From Martinezella tropici (GTDB lineage: Bacteria > Pseudomonadota > Alphaproteobacteria > Rhizobiales > Rhizobiaceae): DNA of 64,000 bases. How positions within the stretch are numbered: position 1 is the first letter of the stretch; each line of letters opens with the position of its first letter. Positions 43,650-53,154 of this stretch are shown here, piece by piece. A program made the translations under genes and the position numbers. Below the pieces are notes generated by a model that was not told the DNA's origin, ran no database searches, and saw nothing but the letters and a program-made list of their open reading frames with translations. The stretch lies in contig NZ_VNIP01000001.1 of NCBI RefSeq assembly GCF_008370325.1, positions 62,001 to 126,000 of the forward strand, written 5' to 3'.

Positions 43650-44162
43650 ATGCTTGAAGCCGCGACATTGCTGATTTTCCCGCTTTGCATGTCGGTTGCG
43701 GCCATCTCCGATCTTCTGACCATGACGATACCGAACCGGATATCGCTCATTCTTCTCGGCACTTTTGCCGTCCTCGCGCCACTGCTGGGCTTGCCTCTTA
43801 CTGAGATCGGGATGCATCTGGGTGCTGCAGCTGTCGTCTTCTGCTGCTGCTTCATGATGTTCGCCATAAACGTCATGGGCGGGGGCGATGCAAAGCTGCT
43901 GGCGGTATCCGCGCTCTGGTTCGGCCTCGATCCTTCCCTTCTTGCTTTTCTGGTTTACGTCTCGCTCCTTGGCGGCGTGTTGACGGTCGTCGTCCTCCTG
44001 CTGCGCTCTCAATCCGATGCCATCACGGCAATAGGCTTGCCGCTGCCGAATTCATTGCTTGGTGCCGAGAAGATTCCCTACGGCGTTGCCATTGCCATTG
44101 GCGGCTTCCTCGCCTTCCCGGCTTCGCCGCTTATTATCATAGCGACGCAGCGGGTATTCTAA
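43650..44162 (+). CDS. cpaA: Prepilin peptidase CpaA/TadV
   Basis: A 170-residue inner-membrane aspartic protease with about four or five helices. The first catalytic Asp is in SDLLTMTIPNR (near residue 20) and the second in the GGGDAKLLA motif near residue 75, both in the usual A24 context. It lacks the N-methylation domain, as TadV-type enzymes do. It processes Flp and the TadE-like pseudopilins. It lies 95 bases after flp, beyond a terminator, and 162 bases before cpaB. Confidence 0.93.
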   Translation: MLEAATLLIFPLCMSVAAISDLLTMTIPNRISLILLGTFAVLAPLLGLPLTEIGMHLGAAAVVFCCCFMMFAINVMGGGDAKLLAVSALWFGLDPSLLAFLVYVSLLGGVLTVVVLLLRSQSDAITAIGLPLPNSLLGAEKIPYGVAIAIGGFLAFPASPLIIIATQRVF

Positions 44163-44218
44163 ACAGCAACAAGCGCCTATAATTTCTTCTCATGTGAAGG
44201 AAGTCTAATATAAACCAA

Positions 44219-44269
44219 GTAATTATGGTTAAGTAATCATAAATGTAACCTACCATTAACCATAATTAC
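44219..44269. promoter_or_regulatory. Perfect inverted repeat of CtrA motifs before cpaB
   Basis: GTAATTATGGTTAA (44219-44232) and its exact reverse complement TTAACCATAATTAC (44256-44269) flank 23 AT-rich bases. Each contains TTAACCAT, the best-known CtrA half-site. In each orientation a second, imperfect half lies 7 bases away (GTAA-N7-TTAACC on plus; TTTA-N7-TTAACC on minus). It is 55 bases from the cpaB start, so it is probably the main control site of the cpaB-tadC operon. Confidence 0.65.
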
Positions 44270-44323
44270 ACCAATTGTCGGTCATTCTGCAGGGCAAAGA
44301 ATCTTGTTCCTCAAGGAATGACC

Positions 44324-45139
44324 ATGAAACCCGCTCGCATAATGATACTCGCAGTGGCAGCCGCCGCGGCCGGGATGGCCGGCCTGCTGGCGATGCGCCT
44401 GGCTGGTTCGCGCGATATCGTGCCCCAGCAGGTCGCGGCGATCGTGCAAAAGGAAGCAACGATCAATGTGCTGGTTGCGAGCGCCAATCTGCCCGTCGGC
44501 TCCCGTCTGAACGAAAAATCGATTCAGTGGATGGCATGGCCGGAAAGCGGCGTCGTCAAAGGTCTCATTACCCAGAGCGATCGGCCCGATGCCTTGAAGG
44601 ATCTCAATGGCGCGGTCGTTCGCCTGCCGATATTCGAGGGCGAACCGATCCGCGAGGAAAAGGTCGCCGATTCCAATAGCCGCATCCTCTCTTCGTTGCT
44701 GCCGGCCGGCAAACGGGCCGTCGCCACCGAGATTTCCGTCGCCACCGGTGCTGGCGGTTTCATCCTCCCGAATGATCGCGTCGATGTGATCATGGTCCGC
44801 AAGGGTTCGCAGCAGCAGCTCGTCACGGAAACGGTGCTGAGCAACGTGCGCGTCCTGGCCGTCGACCAGCAGATCGAGGAAAAGCAGGATGGAAGCAAGG
44901 CTGCGGTCGGTGCCACCGCGACGCTCGAGCTGACGCCGGACCAGACGAAGGTTCTGGCCGTCGCGCACCAGATGGCCGATCGCCTGACACTGGCATTGCG
45001 CTCCGTCGCCGATGCGCAGCAGCCCGATACGACAGCGGCCGATTATCTTCTGGCCGGCGACAATGGCGGCGGGCTTGTCCAGGTCATCAAGTCGGGAGCG
45101 ATCGTGACCGATGGCCCGACTGGGCCGAAACCACAATGA
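44324..45139 (+). CDS. cpaB: Flp pilus assembly protein CpaB
   Basis: A 271-residue protein with an N-terminal membrane anchor (about residues 4-22), a SAF domain (about 45-110: VLVASANLPVGSRLNEKSIQ) and the RcpC/CpaB domain behind it (RAVATEISVATGAGGFILPNDRVDVI). It works in the periplasm with the secretin CpaC. I use ATG 44324, 6 bases after AAGGA; the ATG at 44318 overlaps the spacer. Its stop region precedes cpaC closely. Confidence 0.94.
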   Translation: MKPARIMILAVAAAAAGMAGLLAMRLAGSRDIVPQQVAAIVQKEATINVLVASANLPVGSRLNEKSIQWMAWPESGVVKGLITQSDRPDALKDLNGAVVRLPIFEGEPIREEKVADSNSRILSSLLPAGKRAVATEISVATGAGGFILPNDRVDVIMVRKGSQQQLVTETVLSNVRVLAVDQQIEEKQDGSKAAVGATATLELTPDQTKVLAVAHQMADRLTLALRSVADAQQPDTTAADYLLAGDNGGGLVQVIKSGAIVTDGPTGPKPQ

Positions 45140-45153
45140 GAAGGGGCGACATC

Positions 45154-46659
45154 ATGTTCAGAACAAGCAACAAAGCCAGCCTTCTTCTCACTGCAATCCT
45201 CTCCTTCTCGGTCGCCTTTGCCGGTCTGCCTCTGGCGGATCTTCCGGCCTTTCTGCGCACACCCGCAGCCCTTGCTGATGGCTCCGACAGCATCGTCACC
45301 ATCGCCGGCCTTGGCACGAAGCGCACATTGAAGCTTGGCCTCAACAAGGCGCTCGTCGTCGATCTGCCGGCCGACGCGCATGATATTCTTGTTTCCGATC
45401 CCAAGATGGCGGATGCGGTGACGCGCACCTCGCGCCGTATTTACCTTTTCGGCAAGACCGTCGGCCAGACCAACATCTTCGTCTTCGGCGCCGACGGCAA
45501 GGAGATCGTCAGCCTCGATCTCCAGATCGAGCGCGACATTGCCGGCCTGCAGGTCAACCTCAAGCGCTTCATTCCGGATTCCGACATCAACGTCGAGATC
45601 GTTTCCGACAACATTGTCCTGACCGGCACGGTGCGCACGCCTCAGGATGCGACACGTGCCGAGCAGCTTGCACAGGCGTTCCTCAAAGGCGGCGAGGCGA
45701 CGACTCGAAACCAGACCGCCTCGGGCAGCGGCGACAACAATGCGGTCGCCATTTTCGCGGAAACACGGCAGACCTCACAGATCGTCAATATGTTGCAGAT
45801 CGAAGGCGAAGATCAGGTGACGCTCAAGGTGACCGTCGCCGAGATCAAACGCAGCGTGCTGAAGCAGATCGGCTTTGACAATCTCGTCAGGAATTCTTCC
45901 GGCCTGACGGTAGCCCAGCTTGGCAGTCCTGTCTCCGATGGGACTGCGGCAGCCGGCGGCGGCGGCCTGGCCAGCTTGTTCAAAACCGCCATCGGCAAAT
46001 ACGATATCAGCACCTATCTCAATGCTCTTGAGCAAGCCGGTGCCGTCCGTACGCTGGCTGAGCCGACGTTGACGGCGATCTCCGGCCAGGCGGCGACTTT
46101 CAATTCCGGCGGTCAGACGCTGTACGCCGTCGCGAACAAGGACGGGACCGTCACGGTCACACCCTTCACCTATGGTATCAGCCTAGCCTTCACGCCTGTC
46201 GTGCTGTCTGCCGGACGAATCGCGCTGCATGTGCAGACCCAGGTTTCCAATCCGGTTGGTACGGCTAACGCCGGCACGGCAACCTACAACCAGCGCGCCG
46301 CTGATACTTCGGTGGAGTTGCCGTCCGGCGGTTCGATCGCTTTGGCCGGTCTCTTGAGCGATACCATTCAGCAGACCACCAACGGCACGCCGGGCGCCTC
46401 GAAGATTCCAATCCTTGGCGCACTGTTCCGCCAGAAGAGCTTTCAGCGCGACGAAACTGAGCTGGTCATCATCGCGACACCTTATCTGGTGCGCCCGGTC
46501 GCCCGCAGCCAGCTTGCCCGCCCTGACGACAATTTCTCGCCGAGCAACGATATCAGCGGCTTCTTCATGAATCGTGTCAACAAGATCTACGGCCGCAAGG
46601 ATGGGCCGCCGGTCGCCGACGCCGATTTCCACGGCACCGTCGGCTTCATCTACAAGTGA
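45154..46659 (+). CDS. cpaC: Flp pilus outer-membrane secretin CpaC
   Basis: A 501-residue secretin (RcpA). Signal peptide at about residues 1-40; N-terminal pilus-assembly domain (LNKALVVDLPADAHDILVSD) with a BON-like segment (DSDINVEIVSDNIVLTGTV); secretin core from about 250 to 460, ending with the conserved VPILGALFRQKSFQRDETELVI. It forms the outer-membrane channel for the pilus. An ATG at 45136 overlaps the cpaB stop, but GAAGGGG before 45154 favours the inner start. Followed after 13 bases by cpaD. Confidence 0.95.
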   Translation: MFRTSNKASLLLTAILSFSVAFAGLPLADLPAFLRTPAALADGSDSIVTIAGLGTKRTLKLGLNKALVVDLPADAHDILVSDPKMADAVTRTSRRIYLFGKTVGQTNIFVFGADGKEIVSLDLQIERDIAGLQVNLKRFIPDSDINVEIVSDNIVLTGTVRTPQDATRAEQLAQAFLKGGEATTRNQTASGSGDNNAVAIFAETRQTSQIVNMLQIEGEDQVTLKVTVAEIKRSVLKQIGFDNLVRNSSGLTVAQLGSPVSDGTAAAGGGGLASLFKTAIGKYDISTYLNALEQAGAVRTLAEPTLTAISGQAATFNSGGQTLYAVANKDGTVTVTPFTYGISLAFTPVVLSAGRIALHVQTQVSNPVGTANAGTATYNQRAADTSVELPSGGSIALAGLLSDTIQQTTNGTPGASKIPILGALFRQKSFQRDETELVIIATPYLVRPVARSQLARPDDNFSPSNDISGFFMNRVNKIYGRKDGPPVADADFHGTVGFIYK

Positions 46660-46672
46660 GGAGACACCGACC

Positions 46673-47452
46673 ATGAAGCGCGCCTTTTCAACCGGATCAA
46701 CGAGAGATCTAAAAATGGCCTGCCCCGAACGCAATGCGCCTCGTATCGGCCGGCCCCGTTTCTCCCGGCTAGCTCTGATAGCACCGGCCCTGATCCTGAC
46801 GGCTGCCGCCATCAGCGGCTGCGCCGATTCACGTGATCGCATGACCACCAGTGCTATCAACGACGATTACCGGCAGCGTCATCCGATCGTGTTGACGGAG
46901 AAGGAACGTAATCTCGATATCCCGGTTGCCGCCAGCGACCGTCGCCTCACGACGGGAATGCGCGACACCATTCGCGGATTTGTCCAGGATTATCGAGCTC
47001 ATGCGAGCGGTACGGTCGAAATCCTTGCACCCAGAGGATCGATGAATTCGTTGGCGGCATCTACGCTGCGTCAGCAGATCCGCAGGGAGTTGGTTGCGAA
47101 CGGCATCCCGTCGGCCCGCATCGTCGACAGCTACTATGGGGCCGGTGACCCGGGCGATGCAGCTCCGATCCGTCTGCGTTTCACGGCCACGACGGCTCTG
47201 ACCAATAGCTGCGGTCAATGGCCTGACGATCTTTCCGACAACGCCTTCGACAATCAGAACTACTACAATTTCGGCTGCGCGACGCAGCACAACCTCGCGG
47301 CGCAAGTCGCCAATCCGACGGATTTGATCTCACCCAGGGCCGTGTCGCCCATCGATACCGATCAGCGCAGCAAGGTGATCGACAACTACCGCAAGGGCTC
47401 GGTCCCGATCAGCACCGCTACCCTTGGTGGTTTCACCGGAGCTGGTCAATGA
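46673..47452 (+). CDS. cpaD: Pilus lipoprotein CpaD
   Basis: A 259-residue probable lipoprotein. A long basic N-region precedes the hydrophobic core and lipobox AISGC with Cys50, so the true start may be an ATG at 46715, yet GAGGAG stands just before 46673. The body carries the CpaD pattern, including GSMNSLAA, RRELVANGIPSARI and the CATQHNLAAQVANPTDLI stretch near the C-terminus. It is thought to assist the secretin at the outer membrane. It lies between cpaC and cpaE in the usual order. Confidence 0.92.
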   Translation: MKRAFSTGSTRDLKMACPERNAPRIGRPRFSRLALIAPALILTAAAISGCADSRDRMTTSAINDDYRQRHPIVLTEKERNLDIPVAASDRRLTTGMRDTIRGFVQDYRAHASGTVEILAPRGSMNSLAASTLRQQIRRELVANGIPSARIVDSYYGAGDPGDAAPIRLRFTATTALTNSCGQWPDDLSDNAFDNQNYYNFGCATQHNLAAQVANPTDLISPRAVSPIDTDQRSKVIDNYRKGSVPISTATLGGFTGAGQ

Positions 47453-47489
47453 GCAAGACGATTGTCCGCCGGCGGAACAGGATGACATC

Positions 47490-48761
47490 ATGAACGCCAT
47501 CGAATACGATATTGGCTCGACCGCCGCGGAGGCCGAAGACGTCTCGCGCCCGGGCAATCTCGACAATCTACGGCCGTTGCCGCGCATTTCGGTGCATGCC
47601 TTCTGCGAAAGCGAGCAGCTGCAGCAGGTGATGGACCAATGCGCCAACGATCGGCGCATGTCCAAAGTCAGTTTCCGGATCACCAGCGGCGGCGTCGCGG
47701 CAGCGGCAAACATGTTCGCTTCGGCGCCGACCCCCAATCTGATTATTCTCGAGACGCGCGCCAGTCCGCGCGGTCTACTGGCCGAGCTCGAGCCGCTCGC
47801 CGCGGTCTGCGATCCCAGCACTAAGGTCGTCATCGTCGGTTACCACAACGACATCGGCCTCTACCGCGAGCTGATCCGCAACGGCATCTCGGAATATATC
47901 GTGCAACCCACCGATATGGTCGACCTGATGACGGCGATGGCGGCGATCTTCATCGATCCCGATGCCGAACCGCTCGGCCGCAGCATTGCCTTCATCGGCG
48001 CCAAGGGTGGGGTGGGCGCATCCACCATCGCGCATAATTGCGCCTTCGGCATCTCGAGCCTTTTCTCCACCGAAACCATCCTTGCCGATCTCGATCTGCC
48101 CTACGGCACGGCCAATATCGACTTCGATCAGGATCCGGCACAGGGGATTGCCGAGGCCGTCTACGCGCCGGAGCGCCTGGACGAGGTCTTTCTCGACCGG
48201 TTGCTGACAAAATGCTCGCAGCACCTGTCGCTGCTGGCTGCGCCCTCCATGCTGGATCGCGCCTATGATTTCGAGGGCCAGGCCTTCCTGCCGGTGCTCG
48301 ACGTTCTCCAGCGCAGCGCGCCGGTGGCGGTCCTCGACGTACCCCATGTCTGGACGGAATGGACGCGCTCGGTGCTTGCCGCCGTCGATGAGGTCGTCAT
48401 TTGTGCGGCCCCGGATCTCGCCAATCTGCGTAATGCCAAAAACCTGATCGATGCTCTGCGCAAGCTGCGGCCCAACGACAAAGGTCCGCACCTCATTCTC
48501 AATCAGGTGGGCATGCCGAAGCGCCCGGAAATCAATCCTTCGGAGTTCTGCGCGCCGTTGGAGGCGGATCCGATCGCCATCATCCCCTTCGACATCAATT
48601 TGTTCGGCAATGCCGCCAACAGCGGCCGGATGATTTCGGAGACGGATCCCAAATCGCCGATCGCCGAGACCTTCTCGCATATATCGCACATCGTCACCGG
48701 CCGTGTCGCTTTGAAGAAGGCGAGAAAGGGCGGTCTGCTTGGCCTCCTGAAACGGAAGTAG
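47490..48761 (+). CDS. cpaE: Pilus assembly ATPase-like protein CpaE
   Basis: A 423-residue protein with an N-terminal receiver-like domain (about residues 30-155, without the phosphorylatable Asp context) and a ParA/MinD-like ATPase domain. The deviant Walker A reads KGGVGAST at residues 172-179. In Caulobacter CpaE places the pilus machinery at the cell pole. AGGA stands 7 bases before ATG 47490; upstream codons in this frame overlap the cpaD end and are unlikely. All tad genes around it are in the standard order. Confidence 0.93.
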   Translation: MNAIEYDIGSTAAEAEDVSRPGNLDNLRPLPRISVHAFCESEQLQQVMDQCANDRRMSKVSFRITSGGVAAAANMFASAPTPNLIILETRASPRGLLAELEPLAAVCDPSTKVVIVGYHNDIGLYRELIRNGISEYIVQPTDMVDLMTAMAAIFIDPDAEPLGRSIAFIGAKGGVGASTIAHNCAFGISSLFSTETILADLDLPYGTANIDFDQDPAQGIAEAVYAPERLDEVFLDRLLTKCSQHLSLLAAPSMLDRAYDFEGQAFLPVLDVLQRSAPVAVLDVPHVWTEWTRSVLAAVDEVVICAAPDLANLRNAKNLIDALRKLRPNDKGPHLILNQVGMPKRPEINPSEFCAPLEADPIAIIPFDINLFGNAANSGRMISETDPKSPIAETFSHISHIVTGRVALKKARKGGLLGLLKRK

Positions 48762-48836
48762 TCGTTTGATTTCGCATGAATTTCCCGAGGACGGGCCTTC
48801 ATGAAAGTCATGCAGCAGTAGAATTGGATCGAAAGC

Positions 48837-50318
48837 ATGTTTGGCAAGCGCGGAAATGAAGGTCCTGCAAAAGGCGGCGGCACGATGCCTCCGCCGGCGC
48901 CGGCACGTGCGCCGGCCGCAACTGCGCCCGCGGCACCAGCCGTGCTGATAGAGCCGTCGCGCGATTCTTCTCAGCAGCGCCAGCAGGTCGCACCACCGCC
49001 GATGCAGACGCCCAGCCGTCGCCGGCCGGCCCGCACCGAAGAATATTACGATACGAAGTCGCAGGTCTTCTCCGCCCTCATCGACACGATCGACCTCTCG
49101 CAGCTTTCCAAGCTCGGACCGGAAGCGGCGCGCGAGGAAATCCGCGATATCGTCAACGACATCATCACGATCAAGAATTTCGCGATGTCGATTTCCGAGC
49201 AGGAGGAACTGCTCGAGGATATCTGCAACGACGTGCTCGGCTATGGTCCGCTGGAGCCGCTTCTGGCCCGCGACGACATCGCCGACATCATGGTCAACGG
49301 CGCCGGCCAGACCTTCATCGAAGTCGGCGGCAAGACCGTCGAATCGGAAATCCGCTTCCGCGACAATGCGCAGCTTCTTTCCATCTGCCAGCGCATCGTC
49401 AGCCAGGTCGGCCGCCGCGTCGATGAATCCAGCCCGATCTGCGACGCGCGCCTGCCCGACGGTTCGCGCGTCAACGTTATTGCGCCGCCCTTGGCGATTG
49501 ATGGACCGGCGCTGACCATTCGTAAGTTCAAGAAGGACAAGCTGACGCTCGATCAGCTCGTCCGCTTCGGCGCCATCACGCCGGAAGGCGCAACGCTGCT
49601 GCAGATCATCGGTCGCGTGCGTTGCAACGTCGTCATTTCAGGCGGTACGGGCTCGGGCAAGACGACGCTGCTCAACTGCCTGACCAACTATATCGACCGC
49701 GACGAGCGCGTCATCACCTGCGAAGATACCGCCGAACTGCAGCTGCAGCAGCCGCATGTCGTGCGCCTCGAAACCCGCCCGCCGAACATCGAAGGCGAGG
49801 GCGAGATCACCATGCGCGATCTGGTCAAGAACTGCCTGCGCATGCGGCCCGAACGCATCATCGTCGGCGAAGTGCGCGGACCCGAGGTCTTCGACCTGCT
49901 GCAGGCGATGAACACGGGCCATGACGGTTCCATGGGGACCATCCACGCCAACACACCGCGCGAATGCCTGAGCCGTATCGAATCGATGATCGCCATGGGC
50001 GGCTTCAGCCTGCCGGCCAAAACCGTGCGCGAGATCGTCTCCACCTCCGTCGACGTCATCATCCAGGCTGCGCGCCTGCGCGATGGTTCGCGCCGCATCA
50101 CGCAGATCACCGAAGTCATCGGCATGGAAGGTGACGTCATCATCACGCAGGATCTGATGCGCTACGAGATCGAGGGCGAAGACGCAAACGGCCGGATTAT
50201 CGGCCGGCATGTTTCCACCGGCATCGGCAAGCCGCATTTCTGGGATCGCGCCCGCTACTACAATGAGGAGCGGCGGCTCGCAGCCGCGCTCGACGAGATG
50301 GAACAGAAGGCGCAATAG
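48837..50318 (+). CDS. cpaF: Flp pilus assembly ATPase CpaF/TadA
   Basis: A 493-residue secretion ATPase of the PilT/VirB11 class. A Pro/Ala-rich linker spans about residues 15-65. The N-terminal domain (LGYGPLEPLL) is followed by Walker A GGTGSGKTT at 269-277, the Asp box (CEDTAELQL), Walker B (RPERIIVGEVRG) and the His box (GHDGSMGTIHANT). It hexamerises at the inner membrane and powers both pilus extension and retraction. Weak ribosome site. Stop is 8 bases before tadB. Confidence 0.97.
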   Translation: MFGKRGNEGPAKGGGTMPPPAPARAPAATAPAAPAVLIEPSRDSSQQRQQVAPPPMQTPSRRRPARTEEYYDTKSQVFSALIDTIDLSQLSKLGPEAAREEIRDIVNDIITIKNFAMSISEQEELLEDICNDVLGYGPLEPLLARDDIADIMVNGAGQTFIEVGGKTVESEIRFRDNAQLLSICQRIVSQVGRRVDESSPICDARLPDGSRVNVIAPPLAIDGPALTIRKFKKDKLTLDQLVRFGAITPEGATLLQIIGRVRCNVVISGGTGSGKTTLLNCLTNYIDRDERVITCEDTAELQLQQPHVVRLETRPPNIEGEGEITMRDLVKNCLRMRPERIIVGEVRGPEVFDLLQAMNTGHDGSMGTIHANTPRECLSRIESMIAMGGFSLPAKTVREIVSTSVDVIIQAARLRDGSRRITQITEVIGMEGDVIITQDLMRYEIEGEDANGRIIGRHVSTGIGKPHFWDRARYYNEERRLAAALDEMEQKAQ

Positions 50319-50326
50319 GGCTAACG

Positions 50327-51334
50327 ATGTTCGGTGTCGATCCAATAGTGCTGTTGATTGTCCTGCTGACGGCGGTTTCTGCTGCTGCCGTCTGCTACGG
50401 CGTTCTCTATTCGCGGATCGAGGCCCAGAAGAAGACCGCAAGCCGTGTCAATCGGGTCAAGCAGGCCGAAACCGATCGTGTGAAGGTCAAAGCGGCGCGC
50501 GACCGAGTCCAGGAAATGTCCAAGCGGCGCAAATCCGTTCAGGACTCGCTCAAGGATCTGGAGCGTCGCCAGTCCGAAAACACCAAGAAAAAGCAGTCGC
50601 TGAAAGCGCGCCTGTCGCAGGCTGGTTTGTCGCTGACACCGTCGCGCTTCTACGTTTTCAGCGTGCTGTTCGGCCTGTTCGCGGTGCTGATCTTTTTCAT
50701 TGTCGGCGCTCCGCCCCTGGTCATCCTGGGACTGTTCTTTGCCGTCGCTTTCGGCCTGCCGCGCTGGATTCTCGGTTTCCTCATCAAGCGCCGGCAAAAC
50801 AAATTTCTCGAAGAATTTCCGAACGCGCTCGATCTCATCACCCGCTCCCTTCGCTCGGGCCTGCCGCTCAACGATGCGGTGCGGCTGGTGGCCGCCGAGG
50901 CACGCGATCCGGTCAAGTCGGAGTTCCGCCGGGTGGTCGAAGCGCAGCAGGTCGGTCTCAGCATGTCCGAAGCCTGCGCGCGCATGACAAACCAAATGCC
51001 GCTGCAGGAAGTGAATTTCTTCTCGATCGTCATCACCATTCAGGCCCAGGCCGGCGGCAACCTGTCGGAAGCTTTGGGCAATCTCGCAAAGGTGCTGCGC
51101 GACCGCAAGAAAATGAAGGCGAAGGTCCAGGCGCTGTCGATGGAAGCAAAGGCATCCGCCGTCATCATCGGCGCGCTGCCCTTCATCGTGATGCTGCTCG
51201 TCTATCTGACGTCGCCGCAATACATGATGATCCTGTTCACCGATCCGCGCGGCCATTTGATCTTGCTCGGAGCCGGTATCTGGATGTCGTTCGGAATCTT
51301 CATCATGCGCAACATGGTCAATTTCGAGATCTGA
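50327..51334 (+). CDS. tadB: Pilus platform protein TadB
   Basis: A 335-residue inner-membrane protein with an N-terminal helix (about residues 5-27), a basic coiled-coil-like linker (about 28-95), two helices near 105-150 and a T2SSF domain with two final helices. NALDLITRSLRSGLPLNDA is the conserved cytoplasmic segment. With TadC it forms the inner-membrane platform driven by CpaF. It begins 8 bases after cpaF. Confidence 0.95.
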   Translation: MFGVDPIVLLIVLLTAVSAAAVCYGVLYSRIEAQKKTASRVNRVKQAETDRVKVKAARDRVQEMSKRRKSVQDSLKDLERRQSENTKKKQSLKARLSQAGLSLTPSRFYVFSVLFGLFAVLIFFIVGAPPLVILGLFFAVAFGLPRWILGFLIKRRQNKFLEEFPNALDLITRSLRSGLPLNDAVRLVAAEARDPVKSEFRRVVEAQQVGLSMSEACARMTNQMPLQEVNFFSIVITIQAQAGGNLSEALGNLAKVLRDRKKMKAKVQALSMEAKASAVIIGALPFIVMLLVYLTSPQYMMILFTDPRGHLILLGAGIWMSFGIFIMRNMVNFEI

Positions 51335-51355
51335 GCGGAAGGAGCCGCGTAGCCT

Positions 51356-52333
51356 ATGTCCGATCTGGCCGCCAAGCTGACCGATCCCGGCACCCTTCTC
51401 GCTGTCGTCGTTGCCATTGCCGTTTTTGCCACCTTCTATACGATCGCCATGCCGCTGCTGGAGCGCGGCGATCTCAACAAGCGCATGAAGGCCGTATCGA
51501 CGGAGCGCGAGCAGATCCGCGCACGCGAACGGGCGCGTCTGAGTGCCGATGCCGGCAAGGCATCGCTGCGCAGCCATAACAATCGAAACGCCCGGCAGAT
51601 CGTCGAGCGCTTCAATCTGCGAAACGCGCTGGTTGATGCCAATACCATGAATCGCCTGCGGGCCGCTGGTCTGCGGTCCGAAAACGCGTTGAACATGTTT
51701 CTGGTTGCGCGGTTCTTTCTGCCGTTCCTGTTCCTGGCGGCTGCGATCGTGCTGGTGTTCGTTCTCGGCTGGTTTGCCGCAAAGCCCCTGCCGATCCGCC
51801 TGCTCGGCGTCATCGGCACCGCCTATCTCGGTTTCTATGCGCCGAATATCTATGTTTCCAACCGGATGACCAAGCGCCAGAAGTCGATCAAGCGCGCCTG
51901 GCCCGATGCGCTCGACCTGATGCTGATCTGCGTGGAATCGGGCATATCGATCGAAGCTGGCATGCATCGCGTGTCCGAGGAAATGGCCGAGCAGTCCCCG
52001 CCGCTCGCCGAGGAAATGGTTCTGACGACGGCCGAACTTTCCTTCCTGCAGGATCGCCGCACGGCCTTCGACAATCTTGCCGCCCGCACCCAGATCGAGC
52101 TCGTCAAATCGGTGACGCAGGCGCTCATCCAAGCCGAGCGCTACGGCACACCGCTCTCGCAGGCGCTGCGCGTCATGGCGCAGGAAGGCCGCGACGAGCG
52201 CATGAACGAAGCGGAGAAGAAGGCAGCCGCCCTGCCGCCGAAGCTGACTGTGCCGATGATCATCTTCTTCCTGCCGGTCTTGATGGCTGTCATTCTCGGT
52301 CCGGCGATCATCCAGGCCATGGACAAGTTCTGA
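51356..52333 (+). CDS. tadC: Pilus platform protein TadC
   Basis: A 325-residue inner-membrane protein, partner of TadB. It has an N-terminal helix, a linker, two helices at about residues 115-165 and the T2SSF domain, with conserved WPDALDLMLICVESGISIEA and a long final helix (LTVPMIIFFLPVLMAVILGP). It starts 21 bases after tadB and closes the plus-strand tad transcript; the next gene is an unrelated exporter. Confidence 0.95.
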   Translation: MSDLAAKLTDPGTLLAVVVAIAVFATFYTIAMPLLERGDLNKRMKAVSTEREQIRARERARLSADAGKASLRSHNNRNARQIVERFNLRNALVDANTMNRLRAAGLRSENALNMFLVARFFLPFLFLAAAIVLVFVLGWFAAKPLPIRLLGVIGTAYLGFYAPNIYVSNRMTKRQKSIKRAWPDALDLMLICVESGISIEAGMHRVSEEMAEQSPPLAEEMVLTTAELSFLQDRRTAFDNLAARTQIELVKSVTQALIQAERYGTPLSQALRVMAQEGRDERMNEAEKKAAALPPKLTVPMIIFFLPVLMAVILGPAIIQAMDKF

Positions 52334-52475
52334 TCCATCGCCTTGCCTGCCGCGTGTGGACATGATTAATCTTCGATCCGAGGTCGCAGACAGCCGGAAG
52401 CGGAAATCCTCGGCATGCCCTGGAGGCTGCCGCCCACCGGTGACAAGGATGTCCAGCCATATCGGGAGGTGCCGC

Positions 52476-53120
52476 ATGTCGTCCATGGCAGTGTTTCTGA
52501 GCGTTATAGCCGCAGTCTTCATCGGGGCCGTCAGTCCCGGTCCGAGTTTCGTGCTTGTCTCCCGTATTGCCGTTTCCCGCTCGCGAAAGGCGGGGCTTGC
52601 CGCAGCTTTCGGCATGGGGACAGGCAGCGTCATTTTCGCGACCTTGGCCCTGTTCGGCTTGAGCGCCCTGCTGATGAAGGTCGAATGGCTGTATCTGGCG
52701 CTGAAAGTCTTGGGCGGTCTCTATCTGATCTATGTCGGCATCCGCATCTGGCGCGGCGCGGCGCATGACCTTCCGATCGATTCACCTGCGACGCCGAAGG
52801 CAGCGGGCGCAGCGCGCAATTTCCTCTTTGCGCTCGGGACCCAGCTCAGCAATCCGAAGACCGCCATCTTTTACGGCAGTATCTTTGCAGCCCTCCTGCC
52901 GGCGGCTCCTGCGCCGTGGCTGCTGGCTGCCGTTCCGCCGGCGGTCTTTCTGGTCGAAGTCGGATGGTACACGGTGGTGACGATCGCCTTCTCGTCGAAC
53001 CGCCCGCGCGCAATCTATCTTGGTGCCAAGCTCTGGATCGACCGCGTGGCCGGCGTCGTGATTGGCGCGCTCGGAGCGCGGCTGGTGGCCGAGGGCTTGC
53101 CGCGTCATCTCTGGCGTTGA
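52476..53120 (+). CDS. LysE/RhtB-family amino-acid exporter
   Basis: A 214-residue membrane protein with six hydrophobic helices. The N-terminal GAVSPGPSFVLVSRIAVSRS is the LysE-family signature, and NFLFALGTQLSNPKTAIFYGS marks the second repeat. Members export amino acids or homoserine lactones. I use ATG 52476, 6 bases after GGGAGG. It sits between tadC and the oppositely directed tadD and has no evident tie to pili. Confidence 0.9.
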   Translation: MSSMAVFLSVIAAVFIGAVSPGPSFVLVSRIAVSRSRKAGLAAAFGMGTGSVIFATLALFGLSALLMKVEWLYLALKVLGGLYLIYVGIRIWRGAAHDLPIDSPATPKAAGAARNFLFALGTQLSNPKTAIFYGSIFAALLPAAPAPWLLAAVPPAVFLVEVGWYTVVTIAFSSNRPRAIYLGAKLWIDRVAGVVIGALGARLVAEGLPRHLWR

Positions 53121-53154
53121 GGATCGAGGTGGCCGAGCGCTTCTTTGACCGTAT

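Noticed and set aside
50321..52633. 770-residue minus-strand open frame antisense to tadB and tadC
   Set aside because: GC-rich DNA leaves few stops in this frame; composition is Arg/His/Gln-rich without domains, and both sense genes are unmistakable.
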